Assembly: GCA_026770585.1 (NCBI GenBank)
Contig: MU646470.1
Location: 483,052-497,179, forward strand
Direction of reading: 5' to 3'
Source: Baffinella frigidus
Lineage: Eukaryota > Cryptophyceae > Cryptomonadales > Baffinellaceae
Length of the DNA: 14,128 nucleotides
Shown here: piece after piece, positions 1 through 6,310 of the stretch
How positions within the stretch are numbered: position 1 is the first letter of the stretch
How the letters are laid out: each line of letters starts with the position of its first letter
Program-made: the position numbers and the translations under genes
Notes under the pieces: model-generated
The model's input: the letters and a program-made list of their open reading frames with translations, nothing else
Told to the model about the DNA's origin: nothing
Database searches by the model: none

Positions 1-130
1 TCAGGCTTCAGGGTTCAGGGTTCAGGGTGTGGGGTTTAGGGTTTAGGGTTCAGGGTTTAGGGTTCAGGGTTCAGGGTTTAGTGTTGAGGGTTTAGTGTTG
101 AGGGTTCAGGGTTTAGGGTTTAGGGTTTAG
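1..130 (+). repeat. Degenerate telomere-like heptamer array 1
   Basis: The segment is a run of TTTAGGG and TTCAGGG heptamers with a few altered units (GTGTGGGG, TTTAGTG, TTGAGGG). TTTAGGG is the Arabidopsis-type telomere repeat, found in plants and several algal lineages. The G-rich strand is on the plus strand, as in the three other arrays in the window. The mixed units suggest an old interstitial or subtelomeric tract, not an active chromosome end. Confidence 0.9.
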
Positions 131-137
131 ACGGCGC

Positions 138-391
138 ACCGTGAGGAGGCCGTGGACAGCCCAGAAGAAGAGCCCGCGGTTCTGGAGTGTGCATAGTGTG
201 GCGGGGAATCACCTAGGTGTGTCGATGAAGGAGGGGAGTGTGTCGATGAAGGATCAGCGTGTGTTGACAAAGGAGTGGAGGGTGTTGGGGAATGTCCTAG
301 GTGTGTTGGGGAAGGATGGGAGTGTGTCGATGAAGGTGTCACGGACCGTGAAGAGGCCATGGACAGCCCAGAAGAAGAGCACGCGGTTCTG
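138..391 (+). repeat. 47-bp direct repeat pair flanking a minisatellite
   Basis: A 47-bp sequence at 138-184 recurs at 345-391 with about four substitutions. Both copies start ACCGTGA and end CGCGGTTCTG. They bracket the 21-bp minisatellite in between, so the whole 138-391 unit may have arisen from one duplicated precursor. Open frames exist on both strands, but they only translate the repeat and carry no recognisable domain. Confidence 0.8.
196..342 (+). repeat. 21-bp minisatellite, seven units
   Basis: Seven consecutive 21-bp units start at 196, 217, 238, 259, 280, 301 and 322. A typical unit starts GTGTGTCGATGAAGGA. The first and fourth units share the variant ending CTAG, which suggests a higher-order pattern. 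As 21 is a multiple of three, every frame stays in register and gives a seven-residue repeat (V-S-M-K on plus; S-S-T-H-S/L on minus). The bordering sequence does not look coding, so this is called a minisatellite. Confidence 0.85.
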
Positions 392-410
392 ATCTTCCTC
401 CCGCGCATGC

Positions 411-552
411 CTTGACCGCCCTGCCCTCAATGTTCCACTGTTACCAAAGTTAACATGCTAAAGTTAACAGAATTTTCACTTTTGAGAGTGAGACGTGTCA
501 AAGCAAAAGTCGACTTTTGTCTGGGTGAGCAGCGTGTCGTGACCGCCCTGCC
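411..552 (+). repeat. Short direct repeat TGACCGCCCTGCC around an AT-rich segment
   Basis: TGACCGCCCTGCC occurs at about 413-425 and 540-552. Between the copies lie two AAGTTAACA words and the palindrome at 504-519. The pair could be a long target duplication or an old duplication scar. No gene is visible. Confidence 0.5.
504..519. repeat. 16-bp perfect palindrome (centre TCGA)
   Basis: CAAAAGTCGACTTTTG is a perfect palindrome and the first of a series of such sites in this gene-free region. The word CAAAAGTYRA recurs nearby at 616, 650 and 1702. Confidence 0.8.
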
Positions 553-616
553 ATGAATTCAGTTTATTGGGTACCTATACGACACACCACGCCACATTCG
601 TGGAAGGGGGGTTGCC

Positions 617-632
617 AAAAGTCAATTTCCCT
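617..632 (+). repeat. AAAAGTYNATTTCCC dispersed motif
   Basis: The word AAAAGTCAATTTCCC here recurs as AAAAGTCCATTTCCC at 1340 and AAAAGTTGATTTCCC at 1703, and inverted at about 1751-1765. This links several of the palindromic elements into one related set. Role unknown. Confidence 0.55.
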
Positions 633-732
633 TTCAAGGCAGTGGTTTTCAAAAGTCAATAACCGTTCCCTGAACGGTATAAACAAATCAACCCCCTCCT
701 GCACGCTGGCGTGGCAGTGGGCCTCGAGGCGG

Positions 733-758
733 ATTTCGACCAGAATTCTGGTCGAAAT
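733..758. repeat. 26-bp perfect palindrome (centre GAATTC)
   Basis: The two 13-base arms, starting ATTTCGACC, are exact reverse complements around GAATTC with no spacer. The site could extrude as a cruciform. No coding or promoter context was seen. Confidence 0.85.
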
Positions 759-851
759 TCCGGTTATTCCTTCCCAACGGATAAGATTTGTCTCAGGAAA
801 ATAGATGGGACATTGTCTGCGAAGCCCACTGTGTGGAATCGCGAAATACAG

Positions 852-1023
852 CCACGCAAGAGTGTAAGACAGAGTGGCCTGCAGGAGAAATAGTCAGATC
901 TGACTATTTTTTAAGTTCATAAGTGGACATTTTCCCCAAAGAAAAATCGAAATTTCGGAAAGTTGGTACAAATTCCGTGTGAACTGACTTGTTTTCCTAG
1001 GTCAGCCCTACACTCTTGCGTGG
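852..1023. repeat. Inverted repeat pair, 15-bp arms
   Basis: CCACGCAAGAGTGTA at 852-866 is the exact reverse complement of TACACTCTTGCGTGG at 1009-1023. The enclosed 142 bases include the palindrome at 888-909. The arms could be terminal inverted repeats of a small non-autonomous element, but no clear target duplication was found. Confidence 0.65.
888..909. repeat. 22-bp perfect palindrome (centre AGATCT)
   Basis: AAATAGTCAGA and its reverse complement TCTGACTATTT abut directly. It lies inside the 852-1023 inverted repeat. Confidence 0.85.
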
Positions 1024-1303
1024 AGAGTGTTGCAGAGCGGAATCTAATCTCGGAAGATAACTGAATCAGTTCCTTATCAATGGGAGGTTGAATAGGATAA
1101 ATTAGTTGGGGCGTCCTAAATTTACTTAGGCCTCCTAATTAAATCCAAACGCTACTTAGGGAACTGATTAATTTATCTTTCGAAATGAAATCCAGCCGAG
1201 GGCAACCCTGCGATGAAGCCGTTCAGGAAACCACGAATCCTGTAAAGTTGATATTAGGGTTCCACGCACCGCTATCAAGGCACCGGGGCGTTCATTTTAA
1301 AAA
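1024..1303. other. AT-rich gene-free stretch with imperfect inverted repeats
   Basis: No coding signal is seen. Imperfect inverted words occur: GATAAATTAGT near 1097 pairs with ATTAATTTATC near 1168, and there is an AACTGAATCAGTT near-palindrome near 1060. It may be the decayed body of another fold-back element. Confidence 0.4.
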
Positions 1304-1327
1304 CTGGGACCGGAATTCCGGTCCCAG
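1304..1327. repeat. 24-bp perfect palindrome (centre GAATTC)
   Basis: CTGGGACCGGAA is followed directly by its reverse complement TTCCGGTCCCAG. Like the site at 733-758 it is centred on GAATTC but has different arms. Confidence 0.85.
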
Positions 1328-1455
1328 CTTTTCCATTTTAAAAGTCCATTTCCCTTAGGATCCAGGTGAAAGTTTTTAAAACCCTTTGAACCTGAATCAC
1401 GTCCTCGCTCGGCACCGGTAGGTTCCGACTGCGTTGAGCGCGTCGTTAACACCAC

Positions 1456-1641
1456 AAGCTTTCACGCGTGAGCCCCTTAAGGTCTTCACGCGTGGGCACC
1501 TTACTTGAGCCATTGATGGTTAAAAGGGGGTTTTAAGATTTTAAAACAATCACTGCCTCCACTTTACTACACGTTTGACAATCAACGGCTCAAGTAAGTC
1601 CTCACGCGTGAGCACCTTAAGGGTCTCACGCGTGAAAGCTT
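1456..1641. repeat. Long fold-back element with four CACGCGTG sites
   Basis: The arms 1456-1517 and 1581-1641 are imperfect reverse complements of about 60 bases with few mismatches, separated by a 63-base loop. Both arms start AAGCTTTCACGCGTGAG at their outer end and carry two copies of the 8-base palindrome CACGCGTG, four in all. CACGCGTG contains ACGCGT, the core of the fungal MCB cell-cycle box, though nothing here shows a regulatory use. No coding capacity is seen, so it is called a fold-back or MITE-like element. Confidence 0.8.
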
Positions 1642-1669
1642 TTTGCTTGATCGTTCCGCGGTCCCCATT

Positions 1670-1803
1670 TCCACCCACTAGCAACCAGAAGTGAACCAAA
1701 GCAAAAGTTGATTTCCCCTGCAGACTAAACCCTCAGGGCTTAGTCTGCAGGGGAAATCAACTTTTACCATCCTTCGATTTGGTTCTCTTCTGGTGTTGGT
1801 GGA
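1670..1803. repeat. Long hairpin with perfect 26-bp inner arms
   Basis: 1703-1728 and 1740-1765 are exact reverse complements of 26 bases with an 11-base spacer (ACCCTCAGGGC). The similarity continues outward imperfectly to 1670 and 1803 (TCCACC and GGTGGA ends), giving a hairpin of about 134 bases. The inner arm carries the AAAAGTTGATTTCCCC word shared with 617 and 1340. Confidence 0.85.
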
Positions 1804-2051
1804 CACAGCGGACTTCCAAGGGATTTTGAATAACCCCCTTAGCGACAAGACCTAGCTAGGACCCTACGGTAGGCAACCCGTAGGGACATAGGGGGGTTCC
1901 TACGGATAAGGTAGCGGAAAATCGGCCCGAAATGGGCCGAAAATCCCTTCATAGCTCGCTGTGTGGGTTAAGATACAGATGTTCAGACAACCCCACGTGG
2001 TTCATCACTTACGCCGGTTCTGCAAACTCTTTCATGGCTCACGGAGGTGTT
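1804..2051. other. Gene-free stretch
   Basis: Short local inverted repeats are visible (CCTACGGTAGG near 1861 with ACCCGTAGGGA near 1878, and CGGCCCGAAATGGGCCG near 1922). No convincing coding frame is seen. An open frame starting at 1932 passes through the hairpin at 2052-2222 and is not believed. Confidence 0.4.
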
Positions 2052-2222
2052 CCACACGAGGCCACCCTTGCGAACAGAGTAAATGTCGATTGTAAGCGTC
2101 TGTGTAGTAGTTTTCATATGTTTGGTCACGTGGCGCCCGCTTTGCGGGCGCCACGTGACCAATTCACCCAACAAAACGCTACAATCGACTTTTATTCTGT
2201 TCGCACGGGTGGCCTCGTGTGG
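2052..2222. repeat. Large hairpin with 17-bp GC-rich perfect stem
   Basis: The centre is GGTCACGTGGCGCCCGC at 2124-2140, a TTT loop, and the exact reverse complement at 2144-2160. Outer arms (2052-2099 and about 2175-2222), both ending CCACACGAGGCCACCC read inward, pair with a few mismatches. The element is about 171 bases long and carries a CACGTG in each stem. It resembles a fold-back element with a decayed middle arm. Confidence 0.85.
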
Positions 2223-2734
2223 TTTGGCGGTTGGATCATCCTAGATCTGTCTCAGCCTGATTCGATCTCACCAATTAAGTGCGCCCGAGCTCATTTTCGC
2301 TCCTGCGTTGACGGATGTATACCGCAAACCCAGAACTGGTCAACGTGAGAATAGTCGGACAACCCAACTGAGGCAGAGCTAGTTCTCTGTCAAACCAGGC
2401 CTCCTCATCAAACATGAAGCCTGGCAGCGATCAAGCGGGCACGGTCACGCGGGAAAACTTCTCGAGTTCAGCGCGTTGTCCGGGGGACGGCACGCGTGAG
2501 GCGGGGTTGGGCTACGGGTAGAAGGGTTCGCTCGAGCCAACATCTGGTCGCCCCCCCCATCTATCCACACACAGACGGAGCACCGCCTATTCCACAAACA
2601 ACCAGAAACGCGGCAAGTTAGCGAGGCACAGACGAGCCGGCGCTCCAAGCAGAGACTTGAACCATCCAGACTGCACCCTTCTGCCAATACCCTTTGAAGC
2701 AAGCCGGAGCAAACGGCAAATGTTATTTGTTTTC
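2223..2734. other. Gene-free stretch
   Basis: Unique-looking sequence with no repeat shared elsewhere in the window. On the minus strand it lies downstream of the REEP-like exon and would be intron. I looked for a second exon with the family's W-x-x-Y-W signature and found none. Confidence 0.35.
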
Positions 2735-2921
2735 GACCGCACTCCACGCCCGTGTGGTGGGCCTGACCTGGAGAGTCTCCTTCGTCGATGACTCTGCACG
2801 CCTTGAAAGTCCGGTACAGAGGATACACGTGCCCTACAAGGACGCAGCCCAGTCGGGCGATCGTGTGACCGATCATCCCCGAGACACCGGCGAATGAGTT
2901 CGAAAGGGGTCCGCGGTGGTC
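2735..2921 (-). repeat. REEP-like exon block, copy 1
   Basis: This 187-base block matches the block at 10914-11106 at roughly 90 percent by eye, but its parts are arranged differently. Here the exon, read on minus, is directly preceded by the segment GACCACCGCGG...CTCGGGG. In copy 2 that segment lies inside a fold-back and points the other way. The shared sequence includes the exon and about 33 bases of the following intron, then stops at CGGTC. Confidence 0.75.
2768..2876 (-). CDS. Probable first exon of a REEP/HVA22 (TB2/DP1) family protein, copy 1
   Basis: Read on minus from ATG at 2876, 36 codons plus one base end at CCAG before a GT donor (GTCAGG) at 2767. The peptide starts MIGHTIARLGCVLVGHVYPL and continues Y-R-T-F-K-A. 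Family knowledge: REEP1-4 and plant HVA22j-like proteins start with M-x-x-x-I-x-R-L, a short hydrophobic stretch, then G-x-x-Y-P-x-Y-x-x-F/Y-K-A, which matches closely in order and spacing. These are reticulon-like hairpin proteins that shape tubular endoplasmic reticulum. The rest of the domain (W-x-x-Y-W and the second hairpin) would lie in later exons, none of which I could find in the window. It could be an intact gene's first exon or a captured fragment. The second copy at 10968 favours capture or duplication. Confidence 0.5.
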
Positions 2922-3178
2922 TCACACACTGGTCCAAACAGCGCCTCCTGTCTGTTGTCTGAAGATTTATGCTGGCTGCGTACTGTCTTTCTCTCGTCTG
3001 CTCTCCTCCGTTGTTGCCTGCAACGGGAAGAAAATATGAATGTTTTTTAAAACACAGGAAATATCGGCAGATCTCGAGGAGAAACCAGTTATTTAGCGGG
3101 AAATCCAGAAATGGCTCCAATGTCACGGACTATGATGCCTCCAACTTTTCTGCCCCAGCTTAAACCAAAAAAAAAAAT
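2922..3178. other. Gene-free stretch ending in an A tract
   Basis: No supported gene. The 3' end has a run of about ten A residues near 3167-3176. Open frames on minus through this stretch only extend the REEP-like block in another frame. Confidence 0.3.
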
Positions 3179-3239
3179 CTCGCAAAGTTGTAGTCCTTAA
3201 AACTTTGAGCATCTTTGTTGGTTCAAGGTTTTTGCGAGG
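3179..3239. repeat. Short inverted repeat TCTCGCAAA / TTTGCGAGG
   Basis: TCTCGCAAA at 3179-3187 pairs with TTTGCGAGG at about 3230-3238 across a loop of about 43 bases. It is a weak hairpin with no target duplication recognised. Confidence 0.4.
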
Positions 3240-3480
3240 AGGGGGGGAAGGGTGTGCAAACCCAGATGCGGTGGTTTTTGGGGAGTCATATTTTGAGTAT
3301 GTTTGCGGGCCTCTGATGCCCCAGATTCATTCAGCGGAATTGAAGAGGACCTTTTGAGGATTCCAGAACCGTCGAGAAAAATGAAATGAGCCCAGGGGGT
3401 CGAAAGTTACCCTCAATCGAGCGCCCGACGGGCCCGCCTCGGGACCAGGAAACGCCGCGAATCCTCGTTTTGAGTGCCCT
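3240..3480. other. Gene-free stretch with one GGGCCCGCCTC word
   Basis: No supported gene. At about 3429-3441 there is CGGGCCCGCCTCG, the reverse complement of the GAGGCGGGCCCG word that is repeated many times at 12780-13545. It also occurs near 4520 and, altered, near 5667, so the word is dispersed. Confidence 0.4.
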
Positions 3481-3575
3481 CCCGTGCTTAATCCAAAAAT
3501 GTGAAAACACAATTGTGGACGAACTTTTCATTCTGTTTCACAAAAGTGTTCTCAGATTTTTGGATTAGGCACGGG
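3481..3575. mobile_element. 95-bp fold-back (MITE-like) element
   Basis: The arms 3481-3517 and 3539-3575 are reverse complements over 37 bases with about five mismatches and end CCCGTGC/GCACGGG. A loop of about 21 bases separates them. The flanks (GAGTGCCCT and AAGATCATG) show no clear target duplication. The length, symmetry and lack of coding capacity fit a non-autonomous inverted-repeat element. Confidence 0.75.
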
Positions 3576-3736
3576 AAGATCATGTCCCTACGCAAAAGCC
3601 CTGCTTCTCCACCCTCGCGATCTCTTTTCCACCCCCCGCGAAATCGGAAATTGCGTGCCCGCCAGGGCGGGACTGCAACGGGCACGACATAAGAGTTGGC
3701 GTTCTCTCCCCCACAACAACCTGCGGGATGCCGTTA

Positions 3737-3750
3737 GGCCTAGCTAGGCC
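3737..3750. repeat. 14-bp perfect palindrome GGCCTAGCTAGGCC
   Basis: An isolated self-complementary site between the fold-back and the open frame. CCTAGCTAGG also occurs near 1851, so it may be part of a dispersed word. Confidence 0.6.
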
Positions 3751-4020
3751 CCCCTGCCTCCGCCTTCTCGCCTCCTGGCTGGTGCGCGGTCGTGCTTAAA
3801 AAACAAATGTGTCCCCCACAAAGAGACGCGGGAGTACCGGGTGTGAGGCCTGTCCATAAGATCTTAGAGAGAAGTTTATCGACTGATGACCAGCCTGGAT
3901 CAATGAAATCCTGTATGATGTCCGATGCCGCGCGATCCCTGCCGTCCACTACATGTAAAGCATCGTTTAGATGGACCGTTTCCGCGAAGCCCCTGGTGGC
4001 TCCTAAGCGGGTAGGGGGAG
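3742..4020 (-). pseudogene. Unrecognised open frame, possible exon remnant
   Basis: One minus-strand frame stays open from above 4020 to a stop near 3742. It reads like ordinary protein in the middle (for example GFAETVHLNDALHVVDG, then IIQDFIDPGWSSVDK). There is no ATG in the good part and no clear splice site. Third positions are not GC-biased, unlike the segments at 9097-10504. On plus, the same interval has a 127-residue frame from 3792 that runs into a repeat (4061-4121) and is less convincing. I do not recognise a family. It could be a decayed exon, a transposon fragment or chance. Confidence 0.22.
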
Positions 4021-4060
4021 CTGGAATCGTAGGAATGGAGAGACACCTTTATGGCCACCA

Positions 4061-4121
4061 TTTAGGTTTTTTAGGTTCTCTTGACTGCCACCATAGGCGG
4101 ACACTGGAATTGGTTCCCCAA
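4061..4121 (+). repeat. Family G repeat, copy 1 (partial)
   Basis: A diverged left half of a ~104-bp repeat present six times in the window (best copies 7207-7310 and 11107-11210). Core words are TTTAGGTT, CCATAGGCGGACACTGGAA and TGGTTC. Confidence 0.7.
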
Positions 4122-4180
4122 CACGGTCTGACACCATGCATGCTCCCCCAAGAGGCCTACCATGCCCTGGAGTGAGGACC

Positions 4181-4191
4181 GAGAGAGAGAG

Positions 4192-4224
<33 letters not shown>

Positions 4225-4236
4225 AAGAGAGAGAGG
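4181..4236 (+). repeat. GA microsatellite 1
   Basis: A run of GA dinucleotides interrupted by AAA. On minus it would translate as Ser-Leu or Phe-Leu runs, an artefact. Confidence 0.95.
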
Positions 4237-4486
4237 GTCTGACGAGCCATCAAGCATCGGGCCATTAGATGGTCTGTATTAGGGGTGGCCCCTAATCGCA
4301 CTGTAAATGGGGCGACAACGTGTTCTTCATACCCGAGTATGCAGAGTAATTTTTTTTTTTGAAAAGGTCAACTCAGTTTTTGAAAGCTCGTTGGCAGATC
4401 TTTCAAAGAAAACAAAAGATGTTGAGTCTCAAAGAGAAATATCTGGAGCCTTTGAGATAGCTTGATCCCACTTACACATGGCTGCA
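4237..4486. other. Gene-free stretch
   Basis: Includes a T tract near 4351 and the repeated word GGGGTGGCCCCTAATCGCACT near 4284. No coding signal or shared repeat was recognised. Confidence 0.35.
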
Positions 4487-4511
4487 GTTTCTTATGAGCG
4501 AGGTGCCCCTG
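4487..4511. mobile_element. Family A element, solitary right end
   Basis: GTTTCTTATGAGCGAGGTGC followed by CCCTG, with TA after it at 4512-4513, is the right terminal repeat of family A. The left end and body are missing. A CGGGCCCGCCTGTGG word follows at 4518, similar (inverted) to the sequence next to the family A copies at 11386 and 12776. Confidence 0.8.
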
Positions 4512-4551
4512 TAGAAACGGGCCCGCCTGTGGCCAACAGCCTGATGTCAAC

Positions 4552-4713
4552 ATTAGGGTTTAGGGTTTAGGGTTTAGGGTTTAGGGTTCAGGGTTTAGGG
4601 TTTAGGGTTTGGGGTTTAAAGTTAAGGGTTTGGGGTTGAGGTTTTTAAGGTTTAGGGTGTAGGGTGTAGGGTTTAGGGTTTAGGGTTTAGGGTTTCAGGT
4701 TTCGGGTTTAAGG
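4552..4713 (+). repeat. Telomere-like heptamer array 2
   Basis: Mostly TTTAGGG units with TTCAGGG, TTTGGGG and GTGTAGGG variants. The G-rich strand is on plus. The array overlaps the 3' end of the small minus-strand frame at 4695-4811, so that frame is truncated or ends within an intron here. Confidence 0.92.
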
Positions 4714-4811
4714 TGTTTCGTGTTGTCTTTCTGCCTGGATTTCTTCTCAACAACGGCAAAGGCCGTCGCCGAAGCGGCGATCGCCAGAACCACAGCGCTG
4801 CGAGTGATCAT
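4695..4811 (-). CDS. Signal-peptide-encoding first exon, running into a telomere-like array
   Basis: From ATG at 4811 on minus, a 38-residue frame ends at TGA at 4697-4695. An in-frame TGA lies upstream, so this ATG is the first. The peptide is a textbook secretory signal: n-region MITRS, hydrophobic AVVLAIAASATAFA, then a charged mature part VVEKKSRQKD. The A-T-A-F-A end resembles cleavage sites, and an Ala-Phe-Ala style junction is typical of bipartite plastid leaders in algae with secondary plastids; that link is inference. The last eight residues come from telomere-like DNA and are unlikely to be native. Either an intron starts before them or the gene was cut by the array. No further exon was found. 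The longer plus-strand frame at 4720-4980 is its shadow. Confidence 0.45.
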   Translation of the reverse strand: MITRSAVVLAIAASATAFAVVEKKSRQKDNTKHLKPET

Positions 4812-4950
4812 TGTGTTGGCCGTTCTCCGCCCCGTCCTTTTGGAACGTTGCGGGCTTCATAACATCTGGCGGAAGGGCTCCGCTCGGGCGCTGGAGACAC
4901 ACGGAGACATCGTGTGCGAGTTAGGCTTCACTGAGGGAGGGACGGAGCCG

Positions 4951-4980
4951 CACGTGCAGTGGGCTTACATCTCCTTATAG
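4951..4980 (-). promoter_or_regulatory. Possible TATA-like and CACGTG elements upstream of the signal-peptide exon
   Basis: Read on minus, CTATAAGG at 4980-4973 is followed by CACGTG at 4956-4951, about 140 bases before the ATG at 4811. Position and order suit a core promoter, but this rests on motifs alone. Confidence 0.25.
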
Positions 4981-5062
4981 TGGACGTGACTGAGTGGACG
5001 TGACCTGTGTAAAGTCACTCTGGGATCCTACATGGGGTAATATCCCCAGACCCCCCCTCACG
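4981..5062 (+). repeat. Family C repeat, copy 1
   Basis: AGTGGACGTGACTGTG, AAAGTCA and a GATCCTACANGGG...ATCCCCAGACCC segment recur at 6535-6593. The second half alone recurs at 6063-6100. No inverted ends were seen. Confidence 0.6.
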
Positions 5063-5291
5063 AGGCTATGGGGGGGGAGTGGATGATCCTATTGGGGCAG
5101 TAGCCGCAGAAACGCTCTCTCTCCCAAACGGTGTCAGTCACGCTCTCTTTTCCACCCCCAACTAAGAGTGTCGGTCCTAGTCTTTCACGACCTTCACCGA
5201 AGGGAATACATGGTGGCCACGTTGGGTTTGATCCGTAATAAGCGCACTTTTCATCATCTACTGTTTTGCTTCGCTTTCATTGCTGCTGCTA
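5063..5291. other. Gene-free stretch
   Basis: No supported gene. GGGAATACATGGTGGCCACG near 5201 resembles GGGAATACGTGGCGGCCGTG near 11524, another dispersed fragment. Confidence 0.35.
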
Positions 5292-5368
5292 CAGGGGTTA
5301 CTTGCGAATAAGGACAGACCCTAGGGTGGTCCTGTCCGCCTAGGACTAGCCCTGCTGTAGAACCCCTA
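5292..5368 (+). mobile_element. Diverged family A element
   Basis: CAGGGGTTACTTGCGAATAAG aligns with the family A left end CAGGGGTACCTCGCTCATAA with several changes. The body has CCTAGGACTAGCCCTGCTGTAG and the right end is AACCCCTAA. It appears to be an old copy with a decayed right terminal repeat. Confidence 0.5.
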
Positions 5369-5396
5369 AAGCAGCGCGTCTCCTTAATTTCGAGTA

Positions 5397-5515
5397 CAGG
5401 GGCACCTCGCTCATAAGAAACTGCCCCTCCCCCCTAGGGCCGCCATAGGACCCTAGGCATAGGCCTGCTGTAGGGTCCTACAGGGTGACGCTTTCTTATG
5501 GGTGAGGTACCCCGG
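5397..5515 (+). mobile_element. Family A inverted-repeat element, copy 1 (forward)
   Basis: 119 bases, starting CAGGGGCACCTCGCTCATAA and ending GGTGAGGTACCCCGG, with TA at 5395-5396 and 5516-5517. The body reads CCTAGGCATAGGCCTGCTGTAGG, which sets the forward orientation. No coding capacity. Confidence 0.9.
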
Positions 5516-5587
5516 TAACCCATGTATGGACCATCTCGCTCCGCCAAGAACACATGGAGTAAACATTAGGGCTCATCCCGGATACAG

Positions 5588-5652
5588 GTCCTTTAGGTCC
5601 GTTGGGTTCTTCGAGCTCCTAACATAGGCGGACACCAGAACTGGTTCTGCAG
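5588..5652 (+). repeat. Family G repeat, copy 2 (partial)
   Basis: The left two thirds of family G, from CTTTAGGTCC to GGTTCTGCAG. The right part (CTTCCTTTCGGATCACA) is missing. Confidence 0.75.
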
Positions 5653-5698
5653 TCGATCTAATGGCCCGAGGCGGGCTCGTCCTGGAACTGGTCCTCTG

Positions 5699-5760
5699 TG
5701 AGCCTCGGTCGGTCAGGTGGCGAGCCTCGGTCATGGACCAGGTCGCGAGCCTCTAGTTGA
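5699..5760 (+). repeat. Family D repeat, copy 1
   Basis: GAGCCTCGGTCGGTCAGGTG and CGAGCCTCGG recur at 6713-6752 and 8434-8515. GAGCCTC appears three times here at about 24-base spacing, so the unit is internally repetitive. Confidence 0.65.
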
Positions 5761-5808
5761 GTGATGTGAAACTGGTCCTCAAACATCGCGGCCGTGTCGG
5801 TGTCCATA

Positions 5809-5925
5809 CAGGGGTACCTCGCTCATAAGAAACCGCCTCCTCCTAGGACCCTACAGTATGGCTAAGCCCAGGGCCCTATGTGGTCCTGGGGGGGGGGGCG
5901 CTTTCTTATGAGCGAGGTACCCCTG
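5809..5925 (-). mobile_element. Family A inverted-repeat element, copy 2 (reverse)
   Basis: 117 bases from CAGGGGTACCTCGCTCATAA to GAGCGAGGTACCCCTG. The left flank is TA; the right flank is CA, a mutated duplication. The body is in reverse orientation relative to copy 1 (CCTACAGTATGGC order). It includes a G run of about eleven bases. Confidence 0.9.
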
Positions 5926-6160
5926 CACCAGAACAGCTCTTTCCCCCTACATGTATTACACGCCCGCGCTTCACGCAATACGAAGCAAAAGACCTAGGAA
6001 GAAGCAGACCTAAGGTCTGAACTATCCATCACGTTTCGCTGCACCCAATCCGCATGAAAAAGCCACAGAAGTGATCCCACACGGGAGTATCCCCAGATCC
6101 CCAGCGAATCGACGCCCCACATGTCTGTTGGCCCAACGCGTGGCGTCGAAGGCAGATGTA
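5926..6160. other. Gene-free stretch with a family C fragment
   Basis: At about 6063-6100, GATCCCACACGGGAGTATCC then CCAGATCCCC matches the second half of family C. No coding signal. Confidence 0.4.
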
Positions 6161-6310
6161 CAGGGGTACCTCGCTCACAAGAAATCGCACCCCCCCTAGG
6201 ACCACCGTAGGGCCGTAGGGGTAGGCTTACTGTAGGGTCCTAGGGGGACCCTACCGTACTTACTGCAGGGTCCTAGGGGGATGCGTTTTCTTATGAGTAA
6301 GGTGCCCCTG
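6161..6310 (+). mobile_element. Family A element, copy 3 (forward, internal duplication)
   Basis: 150 bases with TA on both sides (6159-6160 and 6311-6312). It is longer than other copies because a 33-base body segment is duplicated: CTTACTGTAGGGTCCTAGGG at 6226 and CTTACTGCAGGGTCCTAGGG at 6259. Terminal repeats are slightly diverged (CACAAGAAATCG; TGAGTAAGGTGCCCC). Confidence 0.9.

Noticed and set aside
196-342. CRISPR-like array
   Set aside because: The units are contiguous with no unique spacers, so this is a minisatellite.
1932-2348. 138-residue plus-strand open frame
   Set aside because: It runs through both arms of the 2052-2222 hairpin, has no GC3 bias and no recognisable motif.
2587-3126. 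179-residue minus-strand open frame
   Set aside because: It overlaps the REEP-like exon in a different frame. The exon's own frame has the family signature and a matching splice donor, so this frame is a shadow.
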